Assembly (NCBI GenBank): GCA_016110215.1
Contig: JADWQD010000006.1
Location: 434,001 to 498,000, forward strand
Reading direction: 5' to 3'
Source of the DNA: Capronia americana
Lineage: Eukaryota; Ascomycota; Eurotiomycetes; Chaetothyriales; Herpotrichiellaceae
Length of the DNA stretch: 64,000 nucleotides
Made by a program: the position numbers and the translations under genes. This document shows positions 44,994 through 58,274 of this stretch, in pieces. Below the pieces are notes generated by a model. The model did no database searches. It was given only the letters and a program-made list of their open reading frames with translations, and was not told the DNA's origin. Positions within the stretch are counted from its first letter, which is position 1. Each line of letters starts with the position of its first letter.

Positions 44994-47507
44994 CAATCTT
45001 AAGCGAATGCTATTCCGACGCTGGATGATAACGAATGACTGTGCAGAAATATAGCTGAATGGGAGCCTCTCAACTCCTCATAGTAACGAATAGCGAGTGA
45101 TGGAGACTGGCGAAGTCACCGCCGGTCTAGTAGTGGGATTCCAATCGTGGTGGGAGGTTTGGAAGCGAACGTCTGAAATTCGACAGGCATGGAGGGGAGA
45201 TCTAAAGAGTGCGGATACACCAGCTCTCATGTATACCGGACCTTCAGCCTGACTCCACTGCCAGAGAGGTGAGGAGTGCTGCGCAACGGTCGAAACGAAG
45301 GACACGGCCAGCCGATGTGGACGTTGGTGACTGATGCGAACGAGTGCAGAGGGCTGAGGTTTGTGGAAGGAAGTCAAAGGCGTGGTCGCAGACAAGAGGC
45401 ACAAGAGGCGGAGATGCAGAAACAAGGGAACAGCAAGGGTCATTCGAGCGACAGGCTCTGGTAGCCAGTCGTTGGTAGCCTCGAGCAAGCTCAGTGGCTC
45501 CGTTCCAGGCATTCGAAGCCTGCAGACCTGGGACTTCTGGGCACGGTTGGCCCTGCCAGCCTGGTTAGCCCGCGGGCTCTTCGTCATCCAACCCGTTGCA
45601 CCGAACGGCGACTGGTTGTTGGGTCCCAGCCATCATGCGATCCGTGCCCAAATGGACGCGAAGATTGGCTGGCTGGCCGGATTGAACAGTGCGAGGTGGC
45701 CACATTCGCTGCCTATCGATGGGGAAGCGACAGGGCCCCCGCTAGCTAGCTTGCCGGGAGATTTCTCTGAACAAAGGAACCATGCAAGGGACGCCTCCCC
45801 GGCCCGCCAAGGGAGGATGGCGGACGGCCCCATCTTTGTTCGGGGTCCCTGCGAAGCTCGCTGCACGACAGCGTTGCTGATGGCTGCTCACTGGCCGCGA
45901 GGTTCATCACCATCAAATCAGACTCATCTCCAGGCTTACTTAACAGAAGAGCTATAGGCTTAGGGCCCTGGTGAGGTCCCTCTCCCAATGCTAATTTACC
46001 GTGCATCATGATTGGAACTCGGTCATATCCAGTGCGCGCGCAGCATGTCCTGCACGCAACCCTATCCTGAGACACGCCGCTGTCCCATCAATCTTCATAT
46101 ACGAGAGGCGCATTGCCCAGTTGTCCTTCGGTCATGGCAATATTCTCCTAAACAGGTCTTCGGTTTCTTCCTCGGTGTTACACAGCGTCCAATTCAACCG
46201 ATGTGGCCATGAATCTGGACCTCTGACTATGCCGACCAGAAGCAAAGTGCCACATGTTCGTGGATGAAAACAGATGTCGGGCTCCACCGGGTCTGCCTTG
46301 TGGCAATCATCCTGCTCGTGTTCGGGTCGGGATGTAGGTACGAAGTCGAAATTGTCGCACCAAGCCCCCCCTTCGTGCGACAGGACACATATTCATGAGG
46401 CTCTCTGCGACATCAGCGTCGATATCACGTCGGCGACGCAGCTAGCCGTCTAGAGGTCCCCGAGAGAATGGCACATGTGTGTCACACTGACGATGCCATC
46501 CTCTGCTTGGGGCCGAACCGACCATAGCACCAAAGAAGGAAAGCGGCACACATTGGGTACAGTCGCTCGGGCACGTCAACGTCATTTCATTGTTGTGGAA
46601 TTCGAGCAGAAGAAGTTAGTCTCGCCAACAAGTTCATCTTCCCAGCACTTTGCCCAGTACTACTCGTACGCGATACATTTGGTTCCGCAACTCGGAATGT
46701 GTGATCGAGAATACTCAAGCCGGTGAAGAATTCTCAAAAGAGTGGCGGCCGTCGCCTGAAACGAGAAGCCTCTCGATATGCAGTTTGCGAAAGCCAAGAC
46801 TACCGTCTCAGCCGCCTCTAACCTACTACCGAAAGTGCTGCGGAACGTCACATTTGGTGGCACAGTGTTCAAGTTGCACTCGGACCGTCGTCAAAAGTGA
46901 TGTCGGTTTGGACATGAAAGTGCACTCAATATACAGAGCTCCCTTGTAATCGGTTATTGTGCTACTGTAGGCTCGAGCTTTGCATGAAAAGCGTGCCATA
47001 TCTTGGTACTTCGTCGAATTCAAGTCTTTTTTCGATGCCCAGCTACTACTCGTACATAGAAGGAACATCACCCGATGCCCTTTTCTCCGCTTCAAGCAAG
47101 GGGGCGTGCCTGAGACGTCTCCATCAGAGACACCGACAGGCTGAAGAGGTCCATCTCGCTTGCTGATTTGCGGGCAGCGAAGCTACTCCAGTTAAACCTT
47201 GCTCCTTTTCGGCTTGGTATCAAATTCGGCTCCCTTGGCTCCTCCACCCGCGACTTCGCAGTCGCAATCGCACTCGCAGGGAGAGATCTCTTCGCTGCCT
47301 CTGTGGATGGAACGCTGTGGTTCACGTTCACACACGGCCTTGTCACGTCTCTCGTTCCCAATTGCAATTACAGTCCACTCGCTGAATAATTCTGGCACAG
47401 TCTCTATCGCTATCATCAGATTGGAGCATATCCTTCGCACGCGATTGAGTCGATTGAATTAGACATACAACGACTATGCCTGCAGCCCGAACATCTCGAC
47501 TCGTGGC
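44994..47507. other. Long intergenic region, no gene recognised
   Basis: It contains the divergent 5' regions of the wall protein and the pepsin-like protein. Long overlapping frames at 45.08-45.96 kb occur on both strands but are composition-driven and show no motif. Confidence 0.5.
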
Positions 47508-49776
47508 ATGACGCGCTCGTCGCAGAACAACGATATCATGCCTTCCTCACACTCGTTCGACAGCAATCGCCTGATCGCCCTCGTGGTGCTATTCTCTCTC
47601 TCTTCGGTTGGAGCTGCGGAGCCTGCACCCATCGTTGCGACAACCAGCACGGATTTCTTTGGTTACGATGGCCTGTGGTCGGCTATCAGTATCAGAGTTG
47701 GATCGCCCGAACAATATCTTTATGTCCTTCCGAGTACATTGGGTCAGGAGACGTGGGTGGTAGGGCCGGCTGGCTGCGACGGAACCACAATTTGCGAGAG
47801 CAAAAGAGGAGGCCTGTTTGCCACAAATGAATCATCGACATTCAAACCGGAGGGCTTATATGAACTCAACTTCAATCCTCAGCTGGGAAATACCGGCCTT
47901 GGATACTATGGCCTGGATACGGTGTCCTTGGACGATACGACTGCCGTGCCTGACCAAATCGTGGCCGTAGTCAATTCTACAGGATATTGGATAGGGAGCC
48001 TGGGTCTCGGAGTTCAGAACACTCGTTTCAGTGGCTCCGAGAACATCTCGCCGCTCTTGTCGAGCTTGATTGAGAAACGGAACGATATTCCCAGCCGCAG
48101 TTATGGCTACACTGCAGGGGCATCTTACCGTAAGTGCTCCCCTTTCATGAATGACAGTTCGCTGATGAAGATGGTTAGGTCTGAAGAGTGTGCCGGCGTC
48201 TTTGACATTGGGAGGGATTGATGCAAATCGATTCGTGCCCAATGAAATGAGCTTCTCACTGAGCCAGGATTATGCTCCCATCGTTGCTATCAATTCAATT
48301 TCACTCTCGTCAAGCGCAGAATCTCTGCCCCCAAACTGGAATACCAACCCCCAGACTCTTCTGGATTCCTCTCAAGCCGGCCTGTTCACCATCGACTCCT
48401 CTACTCCCTTTCTATGGCTTCCGGAGCAAGCCTGCGATGCCTTTGCCAATGCCTTGAATCTCACCTACGACGACAACCTTCAAACCTACCTCTTTTCGAC
48501 CGATAATTCCTCGTCACCTGGTGCGCTCAATGCATGGAATCTGACTTTCACATTCACTCTCAGCAACCTGCCAGATTCCTCAAGCGGGATTGAACTCAGT
48601 CTACCTTACGACGCCTTCAATCTTCAACTGACATATCCGTTCCCGAATCTAGCCGCCAATTTCACCTCGGCGCCCACAAACTATTTCCCGCTGCGAAGAG
48701 CGGCTAATTCGACACAATATACCATTGGCCGAGCTTTTCTGCAGGAAACCTACCTTATCGTTGACTATGAGCGAAATAATTTCTCACTTTCACAAGCAGT
48801 GTTCACCATGGACGCTGTCAGCAACGTAAATCTCCTGTCGATATCTCGTCCAGCAGGAAGCACGTGGCCAGGACCGGAAGGATCTGGATCCGGACTCTCG
48901 ACAGGTGCGAAGATTGGAATCGGCATTGGGGCTGGACTGGGGGCATTGGCGGCGTTGGCTCTCATCTGGTTCTTCTGTCTCCGCAAGAAGCGTTCCTCAG
49001 TGAATCCTGGGGCGGAGAAAGAAAAGGCAAAACGGCTGACATTGCTTGGTCGGTTCCACCGCAATCCAGATTCTCAGACGACAGTTTCTGAGCTGCTTGG
49101 TGACAAGCGCCAGCCGACTGAGGTGCCCGCGGATTCATCAGCCAGTCGCTTCGAGTTGTCAGGCCATACTCCGATCGAGATGCCAGCTGGCCCTGTGTCA
49201 CCGAGTTTCTTCCAAGGCAATGACAGCAATCCAAGAGTGTCGGCTTTGATGAGGAACGATCCCAGACGACCAGCAGAACTTGAACAACAGAACTTGGCTG
49301 ATAAAGCGGCAGAGGCAGCAGCCAGTGAGCGATCTGGATCACCCGTTCCCCCATACTCTCCTGCGGAAATCAATCACCGATTCAGCAACAGCGTCAGCCC
49401 GTACAGCGTCAGAAACAGCCGGGCTTTCGGAACAGCGTCTTCTGGCGACCAGGGCATCAGCCCAGTAGGCCATTCCAGGGATTCAAGCAACAGCAACAGC
49501 AGAAGCATGTCAAGCCCAATATCGCCGGAGATGGCCTCACGCCCACGCAATCAACTTGAGTCCAGCGAAGGCAGCCTGAGCAGTCCTACGGCAAGCGCCA
49601 GCCACAACAGCCTTCTTGTACCACAACTGGGGGGCCGTCCACCATCGAGGTCGCCGAGTACAGGAAGCAGGTTCGTAGAAGAGGGCTTGAGTACGGTGGC
49701 AGAAGAGCGAGCTACCAGCCCACCTCCGCCTGCGCGACCACACCCTAATGCTCCCAGATTCAGCTGGGAACAATGA
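47508..49776 (+). CDS. Single-pass membrane pepsin-like protein, probably inactive
   Basis: Exons 47508-48129 and 48179-49776 (49-nt intron) give 739 residues. A signal peptide (RLIALVVLFSLSSVGAAEP) precedes an aspartic-peptidase (A1)-like ectodomain, a transmembrane helix (IGIGIGAGLGALAALALIWF) with a basic stop, and a cytoplasmic tail of about 255 residues rich in Ser/Pro. The first active-site loop is aberrant: around residues 72-90 it reads YVLPSTLGQETWVVGPAGC where A1 enzymes have D-[TS]-G. The second reads IDSSTPFLWLP, so Asp is kept but Gly is lost. This suggests a non-proteolytic receptor, wall sensor or adhesion role. Several N-x-[ST] sites lie in the ectodomain. Confidence 0.85.
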
Positions 49777-50184
49777 GCTTCGTTTAAGGGAGGCCTGTGT
49801 TTGACGACATGATGATGAGATGCCTGTAATGATATCTGTCGGATTTGTGCTTGAGATATTTTGAGGTTGGGAAAAGCTAAGGAACTACGTTGGGTGTATA
49901 GTACTGGGCAGGATACCGGTCCATGATATTGTATAGGATGTAAATAATTCGAACAATCAGGTAGCTGCTTGTGCGTGCCACTTGACTAAAGCGTGGATTC
50001 CTTGCACTTCAGGCGGACTTCGCTTCTCGCTTCTCCAACTTTTCTGCATGCGTCACCGCGCAGACTTGCCTCGCGACAACCCTACGAACCGGCGACGATG
50101 AGCAGAATCAGCTAAAGCCCAAGGTTTTCGGCCAGTAGCATGGACACTCATAGCTTTCGCAACGAGTATCTGAGGTGAGCAGCG
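49777..50184. other. Intergenic, VPS11 promoter
   Basis: About 400 bases with no gene; both neighbours are on the plus strand. Confidence 0.5.
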
Positions 50185-53165
50185 ATGGCGCTCACCAGCT
50201 GGAAAGCCTTCCCTTTCTTCAGCGTCTCTCAGGTCCCAGTGCCCGCAGATGAAGACGGCTCATATATATTCGACGTAAGTCTCTCGCAACTGCCACTGCT
50301 GCTCTATGGCTCATCCTGTCATCCCAGAATGTCGTGTCTCTCACTACGGGGGCCGACTCTCTCTTCCTTGGATCCTCCGATGGATCAGTGCGTGTTCTCT
50401 CCCGGGCTTTGAAGGTGGTCCGCACCTTTCACGCATCAGACGCCGCAGACGCTTCGGTCACCCACCTGCGACAGATTCCTGATACATCCTTCCTCGTCAC
50501 CATCTCGGAGAACCTCTCATCGGACCCGTCGCTAAAAGTTTGGGCATTGGACAAGCTCGAGAAGAAGACGGGTGCGCCGCGATGTTTGTGTACAATCGCT
50601 GTACAGAATGGCAGAAGGCAATTTCCAGTCTCGGCTTTTGTCGTCCTGGACGACCTGACGCAGGTGGCCGTGGGCTTTGCCAATGGCTCTGTCACGGTCA
50701 TTCGAGGCGACTTCGTCCATGATCGCGGAACAAAGCAGAGGACAGTATTCGAGTCGGAGGATCCAATCACCGGGTTGGAGGTACGTCAGAGCACGACCAA
50801 GGTGCTGTACATTGCGAACACGGCGAAGATATGCAGTCTCATAATATCTGGGAAAGGCCAGGGCCAGCCCGTCAGGACGGTTGATAATCGGGGGTGCAAT
50901 GTTGGCTGTATGACTTACGACCGTGAGACCGGAGATGTCGTGGTTGCTCGTGAAGATGCGATCTATTACTATGGTGCGAGTGGACGCGGTCCGAGCTACG
51001 CGTTCGAAGGTCCCAAGAAGAGTGTCAACATCTACAAGGACTATGTCGGCGTTGTCTGTCCACCCCGGGTGGCGCAGGTCTCCAAGTCCAAGACATTCAG
51101 AAGATTGGGAGGCGAGGAGATTGACGAGTTGTTCAGCAGCTCATCATTCACGCTCCTTGACACCGATCTGAAATACGTTGCTCACACGGAGTCACTGCCC
51201 GCTCAGGTCAAAGAGGTCTTCGCAGAGTGGAACGAGCTCTTCTTGTTGAGCGTGGAGGGCAAGCTCTACAAATACCAGGAGAAGACACTCCAACAGAAAC
51301 TGGAGATCCTATATCAGCGTAACCTGTACATTTACGCCATCAACCTTGCGCAGAAGTCCGGTGCCGACAAGATTCAGCAGAATATCATCTTCAGAAAATA
51401 CGGCGACTACCTGTATCAAAAGGGCGACTACGACACGGCCATGCAACAGTACTTGCGGGCCATCGACAACACCGAGCCTTCACAAGTCATAAGGCGATTC
51501 CTGGACACACAAAGAATTCACAACTTGATCGATTATTTGGAAGAGTTGCACGATCACGATCGAGCCACCGCAGACCACACAACACTGTTGTTGAACTGTT
51601 ATGCGAAACTCAAGGATACAGAAAAGCTGGATGCCTTCATTCGGACGCCAGGGACCGCAAAATTTGACGTGGAAACCGCTATAGCAATGTGTCGCCAGGG
51701 CGGCTATTACGATCAGGCTGCTTATCTTGCGACCAAGCATGGCGAAAATGAATTGGTTATTGATATATTGGTGGAGGATTCAAAGAAATACGCCGAAGCG
51801 CTGCAGTACATTTGGCGATTGGAGCCCGAGGCAGCATACCCAGTGCTGATGAAGTATTCCCGCAGCCTTCTCGAACATTGTCCAGAAGAGACTACGAAAC
51901 TCTTCATCCAGTACTACACAGGGAAATATGCTCCCAGGAAAGATGTTCCAGCTGTGTCGGATGTGCAGTCACAGACCGGTGGAGGGGCATTCCAGAGCCT
52001 TTCCGCGCTCTGGACGTTGCCTTTCATGAACCGATCTGCTACTACCGACACGCTGGAAGCCCCCGGACCAGACGATCAAACTGTTGCCGCCGACGAAGAT
52101 CAGACGCCAACGTACACTAAACCGCGACCAAGGAGTGCCTTCTCTTCATTTCTTGCTCACCCGTCCGAGTTCATTACATTTCTCGAGGCTCTCATTCTCC
52201 AAGAGAACCTTCCTAAGGAGGACAAAACAGACCTGTCGACGACGCTATTCGAGATGTACCTTGAGGCTGCGAACAATGCCACAGGCGTTGCGGAGAAGGA
52301 GAAATGGCAGCTCAAAGCGACCAGCTTGATTGCTGACAACAAGACAGCATCTCTGGATTCCACTTCGATTGATACCTCAAATGTCTTGCTTCTATCGTCG
52401 CTCTCCAAGTTCCCTGCTGGAACGACTTTGGTTCGGGAACGAGAAAATCTGTACGCCGACATCTTTCGTTCTTTCACTTCGGCGAAAGACACGTCGGGTG
52501 CTATTTCAGCACTGCGGAAATATGGTTCAAAAGATCCATCTCTGTACCCGCTTGCGCTTGGCTATTTCTCGTCTTCGGGAGAGGTACTAAAAGCACCCGG
52601 GGTCAGGGAAGAACTGCAGAACGTCCTGCGAAGAATTGACCAGGAAAATCTCATGGCACCTCTGCAAGTCGTCAAGGTCCTGTCGCAAGGCGGCGCTGTC
52701 ACAATGGGCCTAGTCAAGGGGTATCTCTCCGACAATATCTCTCGAGAGCGGAAAGAAATCCAGGCAAATCGGCGATTGATTGACTCGTACCGTACCGAGA
52801 CTGCTTCGAAAAAAGCCGAGCTGGCAGATCTTGGCACGAAGCCTGTCGTGTTTCAAGCCCGGCGATGTTCGTCATGCAATCGTAACCTCACCTTACCGAT
52901 GGTTCACTTCATGTGCAAACACTCGTTTCATCAGGAGTGCTTGAACAAACCGGGAATCGGCATGGATGAGAATGACGCCAAGGTCGAATGTCCACTCTGC
53001 AAGCCCGGCAATGACACTATCCGCGCGATTCGGCGGCAGCAGGTCGAGAGCACTGAACAGCACGAGTTGTTCAAGGCCGCATTGTCTCGAAGCAATAATC
53101 GCTTTGGCACCGTGAGCGAGTTCTTCGGGAGAGGAGTTATGGCGACGGCTCCCGCCACGGATTGA
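50185..53165 (+). CDS. vps11: Vps11/Pep5, core subunit of HOPS and CORVET tethering complexes
   Basis: Exons 50185-50274 and 50328-53165 (53-nt intron) give 975 residues, close to the usual length of Vps11. It tethers membranes before fusion with endosomes and the vacuole as a shared subunit of CORVET and HOPS. The N-terminal half is a beta-propeller (LGSSDGSVRVLSRALKVVRT, VAVGFANGSVTVI). The middle has clathrin-heavy-chain-type helical repeats (LYQKGDYDTAMQQYLRAIDN, LLNCYAKLKDTEKLDAFIR). The C-terminus is a RING-H2 finger at about 875-920: CSSCNRNL, then CKHSFHQECL, then CPLCKPG. The short first exon encodes MALTSWKAFPFFSV, as in fungal orthologues. A Ser/Thr-rich insert of about 80 residues lies near residues 565-645. 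The gene looks intact. Confidence 0.97.
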
Positions 53166-54631
53166 TAGAGTGATCGGGACAGACAAGTCTGTCGAGTGCA
53201 CAGCCTCGCTTCAATCACCATACCCGTAGGTATGAATCACAGAATATCAAATCTTTCTGGGACGGATCCAGGAAGACCTATATCCGGGCTGTGGAGACGA
53301 ACAACCCGGAGAATTTTCCAGCCAGGATGTCAGACCACAAGGGTGTTGCACTTTTGTGCGATCGGAGAGCCCCAAATCCGAACCCTTGTCAGACAGTCTG
53401 AGACCCAACTTTCAGCCGCATCCAAAAAGCTGTACGAGTCTGAAGTGGGCACAGGAGTGATACCTTGCTGCACGCATAGACGAGTGTGCTGGGGCTTGGA
53501 GGACGGCGCTTCCCGCGTATACTTCGATCCCAGACTCGAGCTCCTGAACAAAGAGGGTGGTTTCTATTTGTAGCCTTTAGGGCTGCGTTGATGCGAGACT
53601 AGGAGTGTTGACGCCGCGTGGTGGGGGAACTAGGAGCGGGGAGGACATGGGTGAGGGGTCAATATGACATCTAGCAGGAGCAAGAACCGTTCGTGTCTTT
53701 CGTCGTCAGCCGAAGAGAATACCCGATACACACGGTACGCGGCCGGGCATGAAGGAGACTCAGTGGAGATAGAGGAGTCAGAGTGAGAGATGCCTCACGC
53801 CGCAAGGTGCCTCGTAGGGAATTGAGTTCCAGGACTGCCAATGTCCTACACAGTCGTGATGACGCGATAGCGCGCAAAGAGGAAGCGTGTCTTCTGCCTG
53901 GCCCAGCGCAATCGCGTGCCTGTTGTGCCTGCTGTGAGAGTCTCAGTTGGTTGCCTCTCACCACGAGCGATCAGCGTCTCGAGGATCGTCAGAGTCAGTG
54001 TCAGTTCACCATTTCTGGTTGTTGTGCTTCGACGTCACATTTCCTCCCCGGCGGATTAGACAAAACCTGAATCAGGTCCTGATATTCATTGCTGCCACCA
54101 TTGTATATACTGTCGCAGTAGGTGGCAATGAGCGCTCGAGCATCGTAAAGTGACGTTGCAACACCTCGTGGGCGCAGTCGCAACGGCAGGGCGATTTATC
54201 CGGGTGAGTGGCCACCGAGCAACACCGCCCAACGAAGACGCCCCGACGCCCGGAGCGCTGAGGGCGGTACCCACCGGTCAACCTGCACTTACTCACCACT
54301 GACTGCATGTTTTGCCCTCGCTAACACTACTACCAAGTTAGCCATCATCACAAAGTCCGTGACGCTGCCTATCGACACATTTTGCAGCGGCGTCAGAAAT
54401 CCTGCACTGACACCTGTCGTCTTTGCTCAGCCCGCCATTGCTATATCCATCTGTATTCTTTCGACGACATTCTTCCTACTGATTTCCCTCGTCAACAAAT
54501 GCCCCTCCTGCCTCGACACGATTCGCTCCGACTCGGCCCATGACATTGCACGCCTGTTCAGTCTGAAGGCGCAGCTGGCATAATATCACCGGTCTCTCAC
54601 CCTCCCCCTCCTCTGTCTCTCATCCGCAACC
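53166..54631. other. Long 5' region of the protein kinase C gene
   Basis: About 1.47 kb without a recognisable gene. A pyrimidine-rich tract (TCACCCTCCCCCTCCTC) lies just before the PKC ATG, common in fungal core promoters. Confidence 0.5.
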
Positions 54632-57600
54632 ATGGCAGACGCCGACCAAGCCATCGCCGAGGTCTTCCGCAAGATCGAGCGAGAAAAGGCTCTTATCAAT
54701 GCCGCCACGCACATGCGACAGTCGACCAACAACGCAGCTGTCCAGGCACGTGTCGACAGTAACATCCGCGACAGCAGACGAAACATATCATACCTCGAGG
54801 AGAAACTGGCAGAATTACAATTGAGACAGCGAGGCCCTAATGAGGGCGTCGCTCCGACCCCGCCTGCGCATGGCGGCTCGGGTTACCAGACTCCCACAGA
54901 TCCCCGTTTACAGCAGTCACGATACCAGCATGGAGGTGCCCCAACTCCTCCACCAAAGGATGAGAGAGGCTTTTTCACCAATGAAAGAGGCGACTATGGT
55001 GACCCTGGTCCAGGTGGCTACAGTCAGGGCGGCACTGGCATGATGCCTCCCCGAGCACCGTACGGAGATCCTCGACCTTACAACGCTCCGGTCCCCAAGG
55101 CGCGGCCAAATTTCTCGAAACTAGGTATTTGGCTCTGGACGGCCGTGCCAAAGCGAAGATTACTGACTGGCGCTGCTAGATCTCATCAAATACGATACCC
55201 CGTACCTGGGGCCCAAGATCCAACTTATGCTATCCCAACTAGAGTTCAAGCTATCCGTTGAAAAGCAGTATAAAGCGGGCATCGAAAAGATGGTGCGGTT
55301 ATATCAAGATGAGGGTGACAGAAAGAGCAGGCTAGATGCAGAGGGTCGGCGCATCGAGAGCAACCAGAAGGTGCAACTGCTCAAACAGGCTCTAAAGCGA
55401 TACATGGACCTGCATGTCGACATTGAAACGTCGGACGCTGCCGATGGTGCGTAGATTACCTTCTGTGGTTCACAGTGAAAGTATGACTGACTTATATGCA
55501 GATGACAGTCTAAACGCCCCGAACATGCGGAAGCCGCTCACGGGTCACTTGGAAATGCGCATTCACGCTATCAAGGACGTTGATCACGCAGCCTCGTCCC
55601 GGTTTTCGAGAGGGCCGGAGACCTTTGTCATCATGAAGGTCGAGGACAACATCCGGGCCAAGACCCGGGCGACGCGGACCGATAAATGGACTGAAGAAAC
55701 TCATCACGTTGATATCGACAAAGCCAACGAGATCGAACTGACCGTCTACGATAAAGCGGGTGACCGCCCGACGCCCATTGGGTTCCTGTGGATCCGCATC
55801 TCGGATATCGCGGAAGAAATGCGCCGGAAAAAGATTGAGTCGGAATTCCAGCAAAACGGCTGGGTATCAGCAGATAAAATGGCTAATGGTGGAAGCCCCG
55901 GCAAACCAGGTCCTGATTTTCAGCAGCCTGCTCCATTTATGCCTCCGGGAGATGCTGCTGGTGCTGGTTCCGCAGCTGGATTCGCTCAAAACTCCCAGCA
56001 AAATAGTCAACCTGTTATGATCGACTCATGGTTCTCTCTAGAACCTGCGGGGAGAATACATCTCACCATGAGCTTTCAGAAACAGACAGGCGGCAAACGT
56101 CCCTTCGACATCGGCCTCAACCGACAAGGTGCTGTCCGCCAGAAGAAGGAAGAGGTGCACGAGAAACAAGGCCACAAGTTCGTCAAGCAGCAATTCTACA
56201 ATGTCATGCGGTGTGCACTTTGCGGAGATTTCCTCAAATACTCTGCGGGAATGCAGTGCGCAGATTGCAAATACACCTGCCACACCAAATGCTACCCGAA
56301 GGTCGTCACCAAATGCATTAGCAAAGCAAACTACGAGACAGACCCCGACGAGGAGAAGATCAACCACCGCATTCCGCATCGCTTCGACAATTTCTCCAAC
56401 ATTGGGGCAAATTGGTGCTGTCATTGTGGTTATCTGTTGCCGTTGGGCAGGCGGAACGCAAAGAAGTGCTCCGAGTGCGGCCTTACCTGCCATGCTCAAT
56501 GTCAACATCTGGTTCCAGACTTCTGCGGCATGTCCATGATCGTCGCGAACGAGATTCTGGAGACCATCCAAAGAACGAAGCACCACAACAAATCGTCGTC
56601 AGTGAGTTCTGGTATGAGCAACAGGACATTGAGACCCCAATCCGCGGCGAGGCCGGGCCCGACATCCCCTACTCAGAGCTTTGTTAGCGACACTACCACC
56701 ATACTGACACCGCAGGTCTCAAATCAATCGTATGATCAACACCAGGAACAACCCAAGCCATCCGCCGCAGCTATGAGCGCGGCTCAGAATCTGATGTACA
56801 GCCAACCTCAAGCAAATCAGTCACAGCAACAGCAGCGACCTCTACAGCAAAGAGCCGTGTCTACCGCAGCAGTACAGGCGGCGGCGGCGGCCACCAATCG
56901 GCCTCCATCTCAGCAATACAATCAGAGCTTCAATGATTACAGCCCCCAGAAAGCACCCGTTGATCGATACGCGAATGCTCGACCTCCCGCACCAGAGCCG
57001 ACACATGCTTCCTATGATCCCCGTGCTTATCAGCAGTACGACCGTCAACCAGCACCGCCACAGATACCCCAACATCAAGCACCTCAGCAAGCTATCATAT
57101 CACCGCAAAGACCTCCGCCCCAACAGCAAGCAGCGAGCTACGCACCTGCTCCTATCAAACCTGCTCCGTCATCACAACAGCAGGTGGCTACGCCGCCGTC
57201 CGGTCGTGGAGCAGGACCCCGGATCGGTCTGGATCACTTCAACTTCCTCGCCGTGCTGGGAAAGGGCAACTTTGGTAAGGTCATGCTTGCAGAGGCTAAG
57301 AGCTCCAAGAAGTTGTATGCCATCAAGGTGCTGAAGAAAGAGTTCATCATCGAAAATGATGAGGTCGAGTCGACGAAGTCCGAGAAGCGCGTGTTCCTGG
57401 TCGCCAACAAGGAAAGACATCCTTTCTTGCTCAACCTCCATGCTTGCTTCCAGACAGAGACGCGGGTCTATTTCGTCATGGAGTACATCTCTGGTGGAGA
57501 TCTCATGTTACATATCCAGCGCGGGCAATTTGGCCTTAAGCGTGCTCAGTTCTACGCTGCTGAGGTGTGCCTGGCACTCAAGTATTTCCACGAGAATGGT

Positions 57601-58274
57601 GTGATTTACCGGGATTTGAAGTTGGACAACATCCTGCTGACACTGGACGGCCATATCAAGATTGCCGACTATGGTCTTTGCAAAGAGGACATGTGGTACG
57701 GCTCGACAACGTCCACCTTCTGTGGTACACCCGAATTCATGGCTCCCGAGATTCTCCTGGACAAGAAGTACGGTCGTGCGGTGGACTGGTGGGCTTTTGG
57801 TGTCCTGATCTACCAGATGCTGCTTCAACAGTCGCCGTTCCGAGGAGAAGATGAAGATGAGATCTACGACGCCATCCTCGCGGACGAGCCACTTTACCCC
57901 ATTCACATGCCTCGGGACAGTGTGTCGATCTTACAAAAGTTGCTGACAAGGGAGCCGGAGCTACGACTTGGCAGCGGACCCGGCGATGCGCAGGAGATCA
58001 TGAGTCATGCTTTCTTCAAAGGCGTCAACTGGGACGACATCTACCACAAGCGGGTACCGACGCCATTCAAACCCTCGATTAAGAACGAGAAGGACACCAG
58101 CAACTTCGACCAGGAGTTCACGAGCGTGACACCGGTGCTAACCCCGGTTCAGAGTGGTAAGACTGATCTCGAGTGTTTCCTGGGGTGCAACATGCTAACG
58201 TGTACTCTGCAGTGCTTTCACCTGCTCATCAGGAAGAGTTCCGGGGCTTTTCTTACACGGCCGATTTCATCTAG
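54632..58274 (+). CDS. pkc1: Protein kinase C (Pkc1/PkcA type), 4 exons
   Basis: Exons 54632-55124, 55180-55446, 55502-58156 and 58213-58274 join in phase to 1158 residues, the usual size of fungal PKC. It is the upstream kinase of the cell-wall-integrity pathway, activated by Rho1 and lipids at the plasma membrane. In order: two HR1 coiled-coil repeats (about 1-70 and 165-245), a C2-like domain (270-400), two C1 zinc fingers with H-x12-C-x2-C spacing (about 476-524 and 545-595), a Gln-rich linker, and an AGC kinase domain with LGKGNFGKV, AIKVLKKE, IYRDLKLDN, DYGLCKE and GTPEFMAPE. The C-terminal tail includes the hydrophobic motif FRGFSYTADFI, reached only by splicing the last 56-nt intron. 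The stop TAG is followed in frame by 135 further open codons (see findings). Confidence 0.97.

Noticed and set aside
45078..45957. Overlapping long open frames on both strands
   Set aside because: No motif, no good start context, and antisense overlap in stop-poor, GC-rich sequence; they look composition-driven.
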